64,000 nucleotides of DNA from Halobacteriovorax sp. JY17 (GTDB lineage: Bacteria; Bdellovibrionota; Bacteriovoracia; Bacteriovoracales; Bacteriovoracaceae). The translations under genes were made by a program, and so were the position numbers. The stretch is taken from contig NZ_NJER01000003.1 in the NCBI RefSeq assembly GCF_002753895.1, positions 248,001 to 312,000 of the forward strand. The letters run 5' to 3'. Below, piece by piece: positions 24,132 to 33,020 of this stretch (position 1 is the stretch's first letter; every line of letters begins with the position of its first letter). Under the pieces are notes generated by a model. It did no database searches and had not been told where the DNA came from. It saw nothing but the letters and a program-made list of their open reading frames with translations.

Positions 24132-24910
24132 ATCTCACTTAATTCAGGACGACAATTAAGGAGATAACTCTTTATTCCTTCGACAACATCTCCATCGAAA
24201 ATGACTTGCCCCATATGTAACACGAGAACCCTATTGCAAATTTCTCGAATATTTTCTAAATCATGACTAATAAAAATTACGGCGCCGGAAAGAGCGATCA
24301 TTTTCTTCACCCTCTGAGCAACTTTCGTACTAAAGAAAGTATCTGCCCCATCGAAGACCTCATCTAAAATGAGTAGGTCTGAAGGCGTTGAAGAAATCGC
24401 TGATAAGAATGTTCTGGCCTTCATTCCTTTTGAATAATTTTTAAAAGGAGTGTCAATAAACTCTTCGATCTCACTAAAGGAGACTGCGTCGTCTACAATT
24501 TTCCTCTTCTCCTCTTTTGACAAGTTGGTATAAAGTAGGTGTACCAGAATCTCTATATTTTCTCTTCCCGTAAGTTCAGGAAAGGCTCCAACATTTGTAT
24601 TTAAAATAGCTTTAACATCTGAAGTTTTTACAAAATTATTCTTCTTCCCCATTCCTGCAATTTGTCGACACAGAGTAGACTTACCACTTCCATTTACTCC
24701 AAGAATTCCGACACGATCCCCTTCAAATATTTCAAGATTAATTGAGTCTAATACATGATTAACTTGTTTTTTCTGAGTCAAGAATTTGATCGGTGAGCTA
24801 AGAGCTTCAACAAAGATCTGTCTAAAATCTTTATTATTGTGATAAAACTTCATATCATAATTGAAAGAAAAATTTTCAATCTTAACTATAGTTCTCCTAA
24901 AGGACTGCAT
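24128..24910 (-). CDS. ABC transporter ATPase, polysaccharide-export (Wzt/TagH/KpsT) type
   Basis: The 260-residue ATPase has Walker A GVNGSGKST, signature YSKGMKAR and Walker B LLILDEVFDGAD, with switch HD in FISHDLENI. The N-terminal HNNKDFRQIFVEAL lead and the GAFPELTGRENIEI segment are typical of the ABC-2 polysaccharide or teichoic-acid exporters. The C-terminal carbohydrate-binding domain of Wzt is absent. It overlaps the permease gene by 14 bases. Confidence 0.9.
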   Translation of the reverse strand: MQSFRRTIVKIENFSFNYDMKFYHNNKDFRQIFVEALSSPIKFLTQKKQVNHVLDSINLEIFEGDRVGILGVNGSGKSTLCRQIAGMGKKNNFVKTSDVKAILNTNVGAFPELTGRENIEILVHLLYTNLSKEEKRKIVDDAVSFSEIEEFIDTPFKNYSKGMKARTFLSAISSTPSDLLILDEVFDGADTFFSTKVAQRVKKMIALSGAVIFISHDLENIREICNRVLVLHMGQVIFDGDVVEGIKSYLLNCRPELSEI

Positions 24911-25676
24911 ATATTTCGTCCTTCATTTTTTGCCAGAACAAAAAACCAAAAATAAAGCTTCCTACTCCTAATATCGTTGCAATAAGAAATGGTTGAACAA
25001 GAGAAGTATTTGAAAAATTATTAAGAATCAATTGAAAAGGTCGAATCATAATATAATAAGGATTTATTTCAACAAATACCTTTGCCCATGACGGAACCAT
25101 CTCAACAGGATAGAAAATAGGTGTTAATAAATACATCAAGCCATTAACAAAATTTATAAAGTACTGCGTATCTCTAAAAAAAACATGTACTGTTGAAAGA
25201 AAAATTGAAATACCCATATTAAAAAGAAGTAAGTTAATAATTGCAAAGGGTAGTAAAAAAATAGAAGTAGTAAAAGAAGTTTCCAAGAGAAGAAAGACTC
25301 CAATCCCTATTATTAAAAAACTAATGCAAAAGTTTAAAAAGTTGTCCAAAACAGTAGAGACAACAAGAGATAGAGGATTAATATTAAATGAGTTTAGAAA
25401 CTCTCTATTTGTTACAAGAGAGGGTATTACCATATTTATATTGCCGACAATAAAAGTCCAGGGTATTAGACTTGCCAATAAGAAAATGAAGTAATTAGGA
25501 ATATCAAGCTTAATTATTTGTTTGAAGATTAAAGCATGGGCTAAAAATAAAATGATTGGGTTTATAATAACCCATATTGCCCCAGCAAAAGTGGATCTAT
25601 ATCTAGACTTAAGCTGTGTTCTTGTTAGAATAAGAGAAATATTAAAAAACTCTTTCAGATTACTATTATGATTCAT
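24897..25676 (-). CDS. ABC-2 permease, polysaccharide-export (Wzm/TagG) type
   Basis: The 259-residue permease has about six membrane segments. An early LTRTQLKSRYRSTFAGAIWVIINPI motif and a late LLTPIFYPVEMVP segment are typical of Wzm/TagG/KpsM. With the ATPase it would export a lipid-linked or other large conjugate. The ATG at 25676 is preferred over the frame extending to 25721. It lies within the first codons of the divergent peptidase gene, so the two start regions overlap. Confidence 0.88.
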   Translation of the reverse strand: MNHNSNLKEFFNISLILTRTQLKSRYRSTFAGAIWVIINPIILFLAHALIFKQIIKLDIPNYFIFLLASLIPWTFIVGNINMVIPSLVTNREFLNSFNINPLSLVVSTVLDNFLNFCISFLIIGIGVFLLLETSFTTSIFLLPFAIINLLLFNMGISIFLSTVHVFFRDTQYFINFVNGLMYLLTPIFYPVEMVPSWAKVFVEINPYYIMIRPFQLILNNFSNTSLVQPFLIATILGVGSFIFGFLFWQKMKDEIYAVL

Positions 25677-26054
25677 ACAAATAATTATAGTGAATTTTTG
25701 GCAATAAAGCAGGAAATTCAAGAGAAAAAATTATTTTTTATTAAAATAGTGTCAGATTCTATGGAGCCTCTCCTAAATGTTGGCTCTAAGTATACCGTTG
25801 TACCTGTAAATTTAAATCAGTTAAAACAATTTGATATCATTCTTTTTTGGCAAAATGACAGACCTAATGCTCATTTCTACTGGGGCAAGCACCTTGCTGG
25901 TAACATAAAAGGACACATGAGCAGATCACTAAAGTATCCATCAGATGTAGATCTTCCTATAAAAGATGAATATATTCTTGGTATCATTCCCATTAAACTC
26001 AAATTACGACACAAGATTATATTTCTTTGGCGGTACTACTTCTCAAAGGTTTGA
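25668..26054 (+). CDS. S24/S26-type (signal-peptidase-like) protein
   Basis: The 128-residue protein has VSDSMEPLLNVGSKYTVVP, the SxSMxP catalytic-serine motif of S24/S26 peptidases, then LKQFDIILFW. The usual lysine and hRxxG region is diverged (around IKGHMSRS). Small proteins of this type often occur beside PqqD-like genes and ABC exporters, where they may cleave or bind exported products. The start is uncertain: the ATG at 25668 overlaps the permease start, and a TTG at 25698 is possible. Its end overlaps the next gene by 19 bases. Confidence 0.65.
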   Translation: MIHTNNYSEFLAIKQEIQEKKLFFIKIVSDSMEPLLNVGSKYTVVPVNLNQLKQFDIILFWQNDRPNAHFYWGKHLAGNIKGHMSRSLKYPSDVDLPIKDEYILGIIPIKLKLRHKIIFLWRYYFSKV

Positions 26055-27973
26055 ATAATAGATTCTTTAATGAGTTCTGCAAAACGATGAGTTTCTTCAA
26101 TTGTCCAATGCACATTAACCTCCATTTTCAATGTTTTTGAAACATTTTCCATTGAAGACATAAAATTAAATGCAGAATAATCATACTTTATATTTGTTTT
26201 TACATAGGGGTTTCGAGTGTTATCAAAGAATGCATCCTTATTAAGCATTTTTCCCCATTTCCATACGACATGACCAGGTCTAAGAGATGGAGGTATTGCG
26301 GGAATTCTCTTATCTCTAAGGGCCTTCCCAAGCTCTGCACTTTTCCCAGCATCTTCACAGCTTATATATATATTTATTCCACAATCTCCGCTTCGATCAG
26401 AGCCAAATGGAATTTGTACATATTGGTTTTCTTCCAGAGCTTTTTGCAAGATGGCCTTTCTCTCTCTATATTTTAAGAGAATCATATCTAACTTAGCTAA
26501 TTGAATATTTAAAATGGCCCCAGTGATCTCACTAACTCGCATCGAAAATCCTAATGCAGGCCTATACTCATTAAAGAACTCTTGATGATGTGGACTAAAG
26601 CTAAATGCTCCATCTGATATACAACAAATTTTTTCATACATTTCAAGAGAGTTTGTAACAACAATCCCTCCATCACCCGAAGTTAGAATTTTATCCTTAT
26701 TAAAAGAAAAACATCCAAAATCTCCGATGCTTCCAAGAAACTTATCGTCATATTTCCCTCCAAGAGATTGGCAGGCATCTTCAACGATAATCAATCCCCT
26801 TTCTCTTGAGAAATCTTGTACCTTCTTCATATCACAAGCAAAGCCATCCATATGAACAGGAATAATGGCTTTTGTACGCTCTGAAACAACACTATTTGCG
26901 TGATTCAAATCAAGCTGTAAGTTTTTATCTACCTCACAGACAACAGGAATTGCTCCCGTCATCAGAACTGCACTTGCCGTAGCGACGAAAGTATAAGCAG
27001 GAATTAAAACTTCATCCCCTTCTTTTACTCCTGCAGCAATCAAGGCGCATACGAGAGCATTCGTCCCACTTGTTACAAGATGTGCGTATTTAACCCCTAT
27101 CTTTTGAGCAAAGTCTTTTTCAAATTTACGACAAAGGCCATCCACCTTTTGATAACGAAAAAGATCTCCTGATAAAAGTAATTCTGTTACCGCCTCAGCT
27201 TCTTTCTTATCTATAAAATGTTTGTCCATAGCGATTTGCCCTTCACAAGAATCTATTCGATTGCAGTTTTTACAAATATTATACTTTTCTCTATTGCCAC
27301 TTTTTAAATCATTTCTAAAAGTACAAAATTTATGGTTGTTCCAAATATCAATAATATTATCTTCATTAATATTGCCAAGGATTTCTGTTCTATAAGCATC
27401 TTCAAAACACGGCAATACGTTTCCATCATAAGTGACTGTTGTCATTAGACTGGGAACACTACAAGTCTTCCCTTTGCCTGAGATATTATTATTGATTTGA
27501 AGCGAGCCTCCTCTATTTGTTAAGCTTAGCTCTTTAAAGCCCCGCAAAGAAACCTTTGCTTGAGTTAAGGAATCTAACTCACTATAGAATTTTTCAATTG
27601 GTAATTTCTTTATCTGCTCATGCTTCGTGATAATAACTTCACCAATACCTTGACTTAAAATTTCTTCAAGATATTCTTTTGAACCAATCTTTGTTCCATT
27701 TGTATAAAGACTTAAAAAGGTATCTGGAAGGATCCTCTTTGCTTCTTCTATATACCAATTAAAGTTTTTAGCAATCATTGGTTCATTGTAAAAATCAAAA
27801 GAGATTTTTCCTTTATATTCTCTAATACTCAATTGACGTAGCAATTTTGTATAAAGAGATTTTTCCATTTCAAATTGCGTTGGATATCCATCGACAGAAT
27901 TAGGACAATATGAGCAAGACAGGTTACAGCCAGAATTAATTTCAATTTCTACGACAAGAGGATGTTTATTCAT
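26036..27973 (-). CDS. Radical SAM/SPASM-DegT aminotransferase fusion
   Basis: The 645-residue protein joins two enzymes. Residues 1-245 are a radical SAM domain (CNLSCSYC: C16, C20, C23) with a normal C-terminal SPASM-like region (C171, C189, IIDIWNNHKFC, C234/C237/C243). Residues about 250-645 are a DegT/DnrJ/EryC1 PLP aminotransferase: TSGTNALVCAL, IVEDACQSLGG (D399) and FSFNKDKILTSGDGG with probable PLP lysine K428. In butirosin synthesis, BtrN (radical SAM alcohol dehydrogenase) is followed by a DegT-family aminotransferase; a fused oxidation-transamination step is plausible here. Last gene of a four-gene overlapping operon. Confidence 0.9.
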   Translation of the reverse strand: MNKHPLVVEIEINSGCNLSCSYCPNSVDGYPTQFEMEKSLYTKLLRQLSIREYKGKISFDFYNEPMIAKNFNWYIEEAKRILPDTFLSLYTNGTKIGSKEYLEEILSQGIGEVIITKHEQIKKLPIEKFYSELDSLTQAKVSLRGFKELSLTNRGGSLQINNNISGKGKTCSVPSLMTTVTYDGNVLPCFEDAYRTEILGNINEDNIIDIWNNHKFCTFRNDLKSGNREKYNICKNCNRIDSCEGQIAMDKHFIDKKEAEAVTELLLSGDLFRYQKVDGLCRKFEKDFAQKIGVKYAHLVTSGTNALVCALIAAGVKEGDEVLIPAYTFVATASAVLMTGAIPVVCEVDKNLQLDLNHANSVVSERTKAIIPVHMDGFACDMKKVQDFSRERGLIIVEDACQSLGGKYDDKFLGSIGDFGCFSFNKDKILTSGDGGIVVTNSLEMYEKICCISDGAFSFSPHHQEFFNEYRPALGFSMRVSEITGAILNIQLAKLDMILLKYRERKAILQKALEENQYVQIPFGSDRSGDCGINIYISCEDAGKSAELGKALRDKRIPAIPPSLRPGHVVWKWGKMLNKDAFFDNTRNPYVKTNIKYDYSAFNFMSSMENVSKTLKMEVNVHWTIEETHRFAELIKESIIQTFEK

Positions 27974-29333
27974 AAACTATACTCTCTGTACTAATATGAA
28001 GTGTTTTCTTTAAATAACTATCTAGATCTTCTTTATTTAATCTATCTCTAACGATATAAATTTTCTCGCTCTCTAAAATTATTTTCATAGTATCTTTATA
28101 AAAGATATTCTTACTCGAAATAAATTCGACACCAACTTCTAAAAGGTTCAGATTTGAATAAATTAAATTAAAGGATTTAATTTGCTCCTCAGAGAAGTCC
28201 TTTTCATCAAAATCATAAGCAATAATTGAAATATGTTTTTGGGGATTTTTCATATAGCACTTAATTTTATAAAAGAAGCTTGCTCCCTGAGATGTGTCTG
28301 CAAAAGCTCCTACATAATCGCTATGAATCAAGGACAAGCTCGCTCCAAGTTTAAGCGCCATCTTCCTTCGACACTCATCTATTAAATCTAAAGAAACATG
28401 CTTTATTACACTATCTTCTACATTTAGCTTTTCTTTTTCTATTGGAAGTTTCTCTAAAGAGTCTACTAATTTATTCGAAACAATAGACTGAAGAGACAGA
28501 GGATAATGAGAGTTACAAATAAAACTCACAGGAACTTTACGAATATTCTCCCCTCTAATATCAAGATGTCCTCCATATTCAGAAACGATTACTGGCCAGC
28601 CTATTTGCTGAGCCTCCGCAACAGCACAACCAAAGTCCTCACTCACAAAAGTGCTCAAACTTATAAAAACAGGGTTTGTAATATTTGATTTAATCCAAGT
28701 ATCTCTTTCAACTCTTCCATGAAATTTAACACTTCGAGAAATATCCAATGTGTCGACAAGTTTAAGTATCTTCGTCCTATAAGACTCCTGAAATCTTCGA
28801 CCTAAATCTTCGTGATATGTGTCTTCAAAGTCTCCATAAAGCTGTAAAATAGAATTAACCTTATACTTTTCATTATAATTTTTAATAAAGTAGAGTAAAG
28901 ATTCGATATTCTTTTGTGCCGACAATCTTCCAGCAAAAACAAATGTATGCTCAGTTCCAACTAAAAATGGTAAAAGCGATTGTTTTACAGGGAATAGGAG
29001 ATACCGTGGAATAACATTCACCTCGGCCCTATTCTCAAGATAAGATTCTAGAATTTTTTTATTCGACTCACTTAGAACCCAAATTCGAATTTCTTTACCT
29101 ATCCAATTCCCACTTTCAAAAAATTTTTTAAAAGCATTTCCAAATAAGATAAAGTCGACGACTTCATTCTTATCTGACCCTAAACTTTGTTCATATGGAT
29201 CATCAATGTAGACTCGACAAGTACTTTTTAAATTTGAATTTTCCAGAAAGAAATTCTCACATCTCTCCCTCAAAGTATTAATACTAATTATACAAGGATC
29301 ATTTTGAATAGAGTCTCTTTTTATCTTAGTCAC
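27966..29333 (-). CDS. GT4-type glycosyltransferase 2 with C-terminal extension
   Basis: The 455-residue protein has FVFAGRLSAQKNIESLL, then the VKFHGRVERDTW and EDFGCAVAEAQQIGWP motifs of a GT4 donor domain (about 120-300). About 120 residues of unknown type follow, ending STESIVYE. The N-terminal domain is diverged. The start is a GTG overlapping the upstream glycosyltransferase by eight bases; the fusion gene overlaps its end by eight. Confidence 0.8.
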   Translation of the reverse strand: MTKIKRDSIQNDPCIISINTLRERCENFFLENSNLKSTCRVYIDDPYEQSLGSDKNEVVDFILFGNAFKKFFESGNWIGKEIRIWVLSESNKKILESYLENRAEVNVIPRYLLFPVKQSLLPFLVGTEHTFVFAGRLSAQKNIESLLYFIKNYNEKYKVNSILQLYGDFEDTYHEDLGRRFQESYRTKILKLVDTLDISRSVKFHGRVERDTWIKSNITNPVFISLSTFVSEDFGCAVAEAQQIGWPVIVSEYGGHLDIRGENIRKVPVSFICNSHYPLSLQSIVSNKLVDSLEKLPIEKEKLNVEDSVIKHVSLDLIDECRRKMALKLGASLSLIHSDYVGAFADTSQGASFFYKIKCYMKNPQKHISIIAYDFDEKDFSEEQIKSFNLIYSNLNLLEVGVEFISSKNIFYKDTMKIILESEKIYIVRDRLNKEDLDSYLKKTLHISTESIVYE

Positions 29334-30717
29334 TTAACGCACACCCTAATTCTACTAGTCTTTGAAGCTTCTCTTTCTTGCTACCCACCTCAAATTCTAG
29401 CTCCAATATTCCTTTATGTGGATCATTAATTAAAACTCTAGGCTCTTCTACTTTCACCCAAGGAAATAAATCTTCTTCTTTCGCACTAAATTCTTTCTTT
29501 GAAGATGAAGAGTATTTCTTACTAAAATAATGATAAAGCTCGTCTCTATAGTCGTTAAATATCTTTGAGCTCATTATATCACTTGAGAATTCTTTTCTGA
29601 TATTTACTATTTCTCGAGCAAAAGAAAAATCGCACGTTTCTTTATTTTCTTCAAAAAGCTTTAGTTTATATCTATTCGCAATGTGACCTCTCTCAAAGAA
29701 AGTCGTTCTATCAGGATCTATTTCCTTTAAATCTATTAAATTCATTTCTGTAATTAATTGTTTAGTATTAATATATGGACCAAAGTCACCATGTTCCACA
29801 TCGACAAGACTTACTTGATAACGATAGTGCTCCTTAAAGTCTGCATAACCACCCCAATTAGATATAATTGCCTTATGCCCAAACCGCAATGCTTGAAGGA
29901 CCGCCATTCCAAAGTTTTCATCAGAATGTAGAGAACTTGATATAAAGACTTTCTTTCCTTCGGGTATTAGGTTTTTAATTTCTTCTCTCGGAACAAACCC
30001 CTTGAAAGAGATACTTTTTTCTATACCTAATTCTTGACTTAAGTTTTCTAAATAAGACTTATAATTAATACTTGGGATTCCCATATTTGGAGACCCTAAT
30101 TCATCTTCCCGACCAAAAATTGTCAGCAACGAACTTTTCTCTTGAATCAAATGCTTAGAGAATGCATATAGAAGTGTGTGAAGGTTTTTTTGCTCTGATA
30201 TCCTACCAATATAATAAAATGAACGTCGTTTAAATTGATCTTTTCTATTTATAATAGAAATATTCTCAGGTGCCGAAAAAGGAAGATATTCTACATTTAT
30301 ATTCTTAAATTTATCTTTTAAAATTTTAACATCTCTTTGACATGAAACAATAAAGGAATCGTTCTTATTCCAAATAGTATCCCATTCCCAAAATACAAGT
30401 GGCCATAAACCAACAGTACTCATTCCATGAACATAGAATTTCAAAGGTGCATGGATTTCCATTTTAGTCCGAAGTATTTTCAAGGCCCACGATATTTTCA
30501 GATTGAAACACGTTACAAGAATAAGGTTTGATTTAATCCCTTTTATGATAATTTCTTTAACTGATGCTTTATCTACATTTATTTTTAAAACTTTATAATT
30601 GTTCTTTTCTGCTATCTCTTCCCATAACTTTTCAATCTCGGGAATTATCTCCGTCATACTAAACCAAGAAAAGTTCTGTGCCGATGTTAGTATCAACATC
30701 GTCCTATCTTGTGACAA
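29326..30717 (-). CDS. GT4-type glycosyltransferase 3
   Basis: The 463-residue protein has FYYIGRISEQKNLHTLL, ISFKGFVPREE and DENFGMAVLQALRFG of the GT4 family. It starts at a TTG six bases after GGAG, inside the carbamoyltransferase gene (14-base overlap); an ATG at 30699 is the alternative but is too close to its AGGA. The N-terminal part, with LILVTCFNLKISWALK, should form the acceptor domain. Acceptor unknown. The C-terminal 120 residues are charged and not typical of GT4. Confidence 0.84.
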   Translation of the reverse strand: MSQDRTMLILTSAQNFSWFSMTEIIPEIEKLWEEIAEKNNYKVLKINVDKASVKEIIIKGIKSNLILVTCFNLKISWALKILRTKMEIHAPLKFYVHGMSTVGLWPLVFWEWDTIWNKNDSFIVSCQRDVKILKDKFKNINVEYLPFSAPENISIINRKDQFKRRSFYYIGRISEQKNLHTLLYAFSKHLIQEKSSLLTIFGREDELGSPNMGIPSINYKSYLENLSQELGIEKSISFKGFVPREEIKNLIPEGKKVFISSSLHSDENFGMAVLQALRFGHKAIISNWGGYADFKEHYRYQVSLVDVEHGDFGPYINTKQLITEMNLIDLKEIDPDRTTFFERGHIANRYKLKLFEENKETCDFSFAREIVNIRKEFSSDIMSSKIFNDYRDELYHYFSKKYSSSSKKEFSAKEEDLFPWVKVEEPRVLINDPHKGILELEFEVGSKKEKLQRLVELGCALSD

Positions 30718-32380
30718 AGAAATCTCCTATAACTACCCCATCCACATTTGAAGTCTCAAAGAATAAGAGTAAATCTTCTAATGTCTCAACAATTGGCTGC
30801 CCCATAACATTTAAACTTGTATTTAAAACAGAATAAACTCCTGTCTTATCTCCTACTGCAGATATTAACTCGTGATATTTCTTATTAATATCTGGACTTA
30901 CAAACTGTGCTCTTGAAGTTCCATCTATATGCAAAACCTCCTGAAAAGATTCTCTCCATTCTTTTTTTATTGGAATCGTAAAAGACATATATGGACTTCT
31001 AAACTTCTCATCAACTTCAAAATAATGATGTGAGTACTCTTTTAAGCAGCTGCAAGCATAGGGTCTAAAGGCTTCTCTAAACTTTATATTCTCATTTAAA
31101 TAAGACTTAAGACCTTTTCTATCTACCCGAGCAATAATACTTCTGTTTCCCAGGGCTCGAGCCCCAATTTCAGATCTTCCTTGAAACCAACCTAAGATCT
31201 TCCCTTGTTCTAATAAATTTGCAGTGTATTCAATGATATCACTTCCAAAATTTTTAATTTTAAAGTTTTTAAAAACACTTTGAATTTTTTCTTCATTAAT
31301 GTAAGCAGTGTCTCTTCCTAAAAAAGGAGAAGAAAGCTTAAAATACTTTCTTTCTTTTAGAAAATATAAATACTGAACTAATCCAATGGAGATCCCATCG
31401 TCACCAGGACATGGCGCCACTTCAACTCTTTTAAAAGAAGAGTTCTCCACTAATTTCATATTATTAACACAGTTCATCGCTGCGCCACCAACTAGAATTA
31501 AATTATCTGAATGATTTGAATAATTCATAACTTCTTTTAGAATTATTTTCTCTAATAATCTCTGAGCACTTGCCGCTAGTTTCTTGTAATAGTCAAGATG
31601 AATGGAGTTCTCCCAAGATTCCTTTGATGAACCCAAGAATGACTTCTCCCATTTAATATCTTTTAAGAATTCTTCTACTGAAGCGTATTCTATAGGCTCT
31701 TCAAAGACAGAAAGCCCCATAACTTTTCCAGCATCATGTTTTGAGTTGAATATCACTTCCGACACATATTCAAATAACATTCCGGGACTATTTGAAACTA
31801 CTTTATTAGGTTTTTCCAAAGAATAAAAAGGAAAGAAACTCTTAGCTAAACACCGAAGAGAGTTATTCTCATATAAGTAAAATGAAACTCCCTCATAGGA
31901 CTTCCCAGTAGATATAAACTTACTCTCACTCTCCAAACTAACGAGCTCTGAGAAGTTTTCGGCATTTGTTCCTGCCCCATCAATCACACAAATAACAGCA
32001 CTCTCAACATTAGAAAATGTTAAACCACATAAGGCGTGAGCATAATGATGAGATAGAGAAATAATCTTATCTGTTGATTTGAAATCGGCAAGATCTTTTG
32101 ATTCAATGAATTCACTAAAAGGTGAGTAGTTTTCAAGGGCCAGCTCAAATCTTTTGGCCGTTAGAACGTCTCGACATTCTGCAGCCACGTAACGGTCAAT
32201 CTGGCTCTTTAGTAATTCTAAGCTACGCCAGGGCCACTCTCCAGAGTACTTTTTCTTATTATACCTCTCAGAAATTAAGACCTCCATCCTACTCCCATCA
32301 TAATAGGCGCAAGATGAATTATAGAGAGTTTTTCCAACCCCTATTAAATCACAATCTAATTTCTTTTTTATTGTTTCCAT
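30704..32380 (-). CDS. NodU/CmcH/TobZ-family carbamoyltransferase
   Basis: The 558-residue protein has the two-part architecture of O-carbamoyltransferases. The Kae1-like N-terminal domain has LSHHYAHALCG (metal-binding His residues), VICVIDGAGTN and LVGGAAMNCVNN. The YrdC-like C-terminal domain has GWFQGRSEIGARALGNRSI and KFREAFRPYA. These enzymes transfer carbamoyl from carbamoyl phosphate via carbamoyl-AMP to sugar hydroxyls on Nod factors, cephamycin or tobramycin. It is first in an overlapping operon with two glycosyltransferases and the radical SAM-DegT fusion, which points to a carbamoylated sugar product. Confidence 0.93.
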   Translation of the reverse strand: METIKKKLDCDLIGVGKTLYNSSCAYYDGSRMEVLISERYNKKKYSGEWPWRSLELLKSQIDRYVAAECRDVLTAKRFELALENYSPFSEFIESKDLADFKSTDKIISLSHHYAHALCGLTFSNVESAVICVIDGAGTNAENFSELVSLESESKFISTGKSYEGVSFYLYENNSLRCLAKSFFPFYSLEKPNKVVSNSPGMLFEYVSEVIFNSKHDAGKVMGLSVFEEPIEYASVEEFLKDIKWEKSFLGSSKESWENSIHLDYYKKLAASAQRLLEKIILKEVMNYSNHSDNLILVGGAAMNCVNNMKLVENSSFKRVEVAPCPGDDGISIGLVQYLYFLKERKYFKLSSPFLGRDTAYINEEKIQSVFKNFKIKNFGSDIIEYTANLLEQGKILGWFQGRSEIGARALGNRSIIARVDRKGLKSYLNENIKFREAFRPYACSCLKEYSHHYFEVDEKFRSPYMSFTIPIKKEWRESFQEVLHIDGTSRAQFVSPDINKKYHELISAVGDKTGVYSVLNTSLNVMGQPIVETLEDLLLFFETSNVDGVVIGDFFVTR

Positions 32381-32442
32381 CGTTTTTCTATTTTGAATTT
32401 TTTGACAAATACGAACGAATTAAAGGGTAAGTAGGGAATTTC

Positions 32443-32468
32443 AGCCTTCTCCTTGGATAGAGAAGGCT
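32443..32468. other. Perfect 9-bp hairpin between two minus-strand genes
   Basis: AGCCTTCTC and GAGAAGGCT enclose an eight-base loop, just after the stop of the S74-like gene and before the carbamoyltransferase. No T run follows on the minus strand, so it may be an RNA-processing or attenuation element and not a strong terminator. Confidence 0.5.
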
Positions 32469-32475
32469 AAACGAA

Positions 32476-32922
32476 TTAATTTATTTTCTTTCTTAAATCA
32501 TCAATTACTTTTTGCTGTTCTTGCACAGTTTCAGTTAATTGTTGAATGGCCTTAGTTAAGACTGGAGTTAGCTTTGAATAATCAACTAACTTCTTTCCAT
32601 CAGTATCAGTAACAACCATTCCCGGAAGAATTCCTTCAAGTTCATCGGCCATAAGACCAATTTGATGATCTGATGAGAATTTGTACTTTGGAAACTCTTC
32701 AACCTTATAATCATATTCATAAACATTTAATTTATTAATTAAATCCAAACCATTATTAAACGTCGTTACGTTTTCTTTAAAGCTCGGATCTGATCCAGCA
32801 AAAACATCAAGGTACACACTTTCGTTTAAAACTTCAGATTCAATCTCTTCAAGACTAAATTCTTGAATCCCTCCAAAGTAATAATCTAGCTCATCTTTCT
32901 TATCTTGATTATTTTCTGACAT
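32476..32922 (-). CDS. Stand-alone S74-type intramolecular-chaperone-like protein
   Basis: The 148-residue protein starts at the ATG with GGAGATAATT upstream (the frame extends to 32934). Residues about 45-145 resemble the Peptidase_S74 chaperone domain of phage tail spikes: SDPSFKENVTTFNNGLDLIN, HQIGLMADELEGILPGMV, KLVDYSKLTPVLTKAIQQL and a final coiled coil. The domain usually ends a long fibre and cleaves itself off; here there is no fibre. The conserved SDxRLK serine context is changed (SDPSFK). It lies between the dehydrogenase and the carbamoyltransferase operon. Confidence 0.7.
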   Translation of the reverse strand: MSENNQDKKDELDYYFGGIQEFSLEEIESEVLNESVYLDVFAGSDPSFKENVTTFNNGLDLINKLNVYEYDYKVEEFPKYKFSSDHQIGLMADELEGILPGMVVTDTDGKKLVDYSKLTPVLTKAIQQLTETVQEQQKVIDDLRKKIN

Positions 32923-33020
32923 AATTATCTCCATAAATATAATATAGTTTATAGGTGTTATTGTAACACAACTCCACTAATTCTAAAAACAGAAAAATCA
33001 AACAAAATCAACAAGTTAGG

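Noticed and set aside
32476-32922. Prophage remnant suggested by the S74-like protein
   Set aside because: No other phage genes, integrase or structural proteins are nearby; neighbours are sugar-modifying enzymes.
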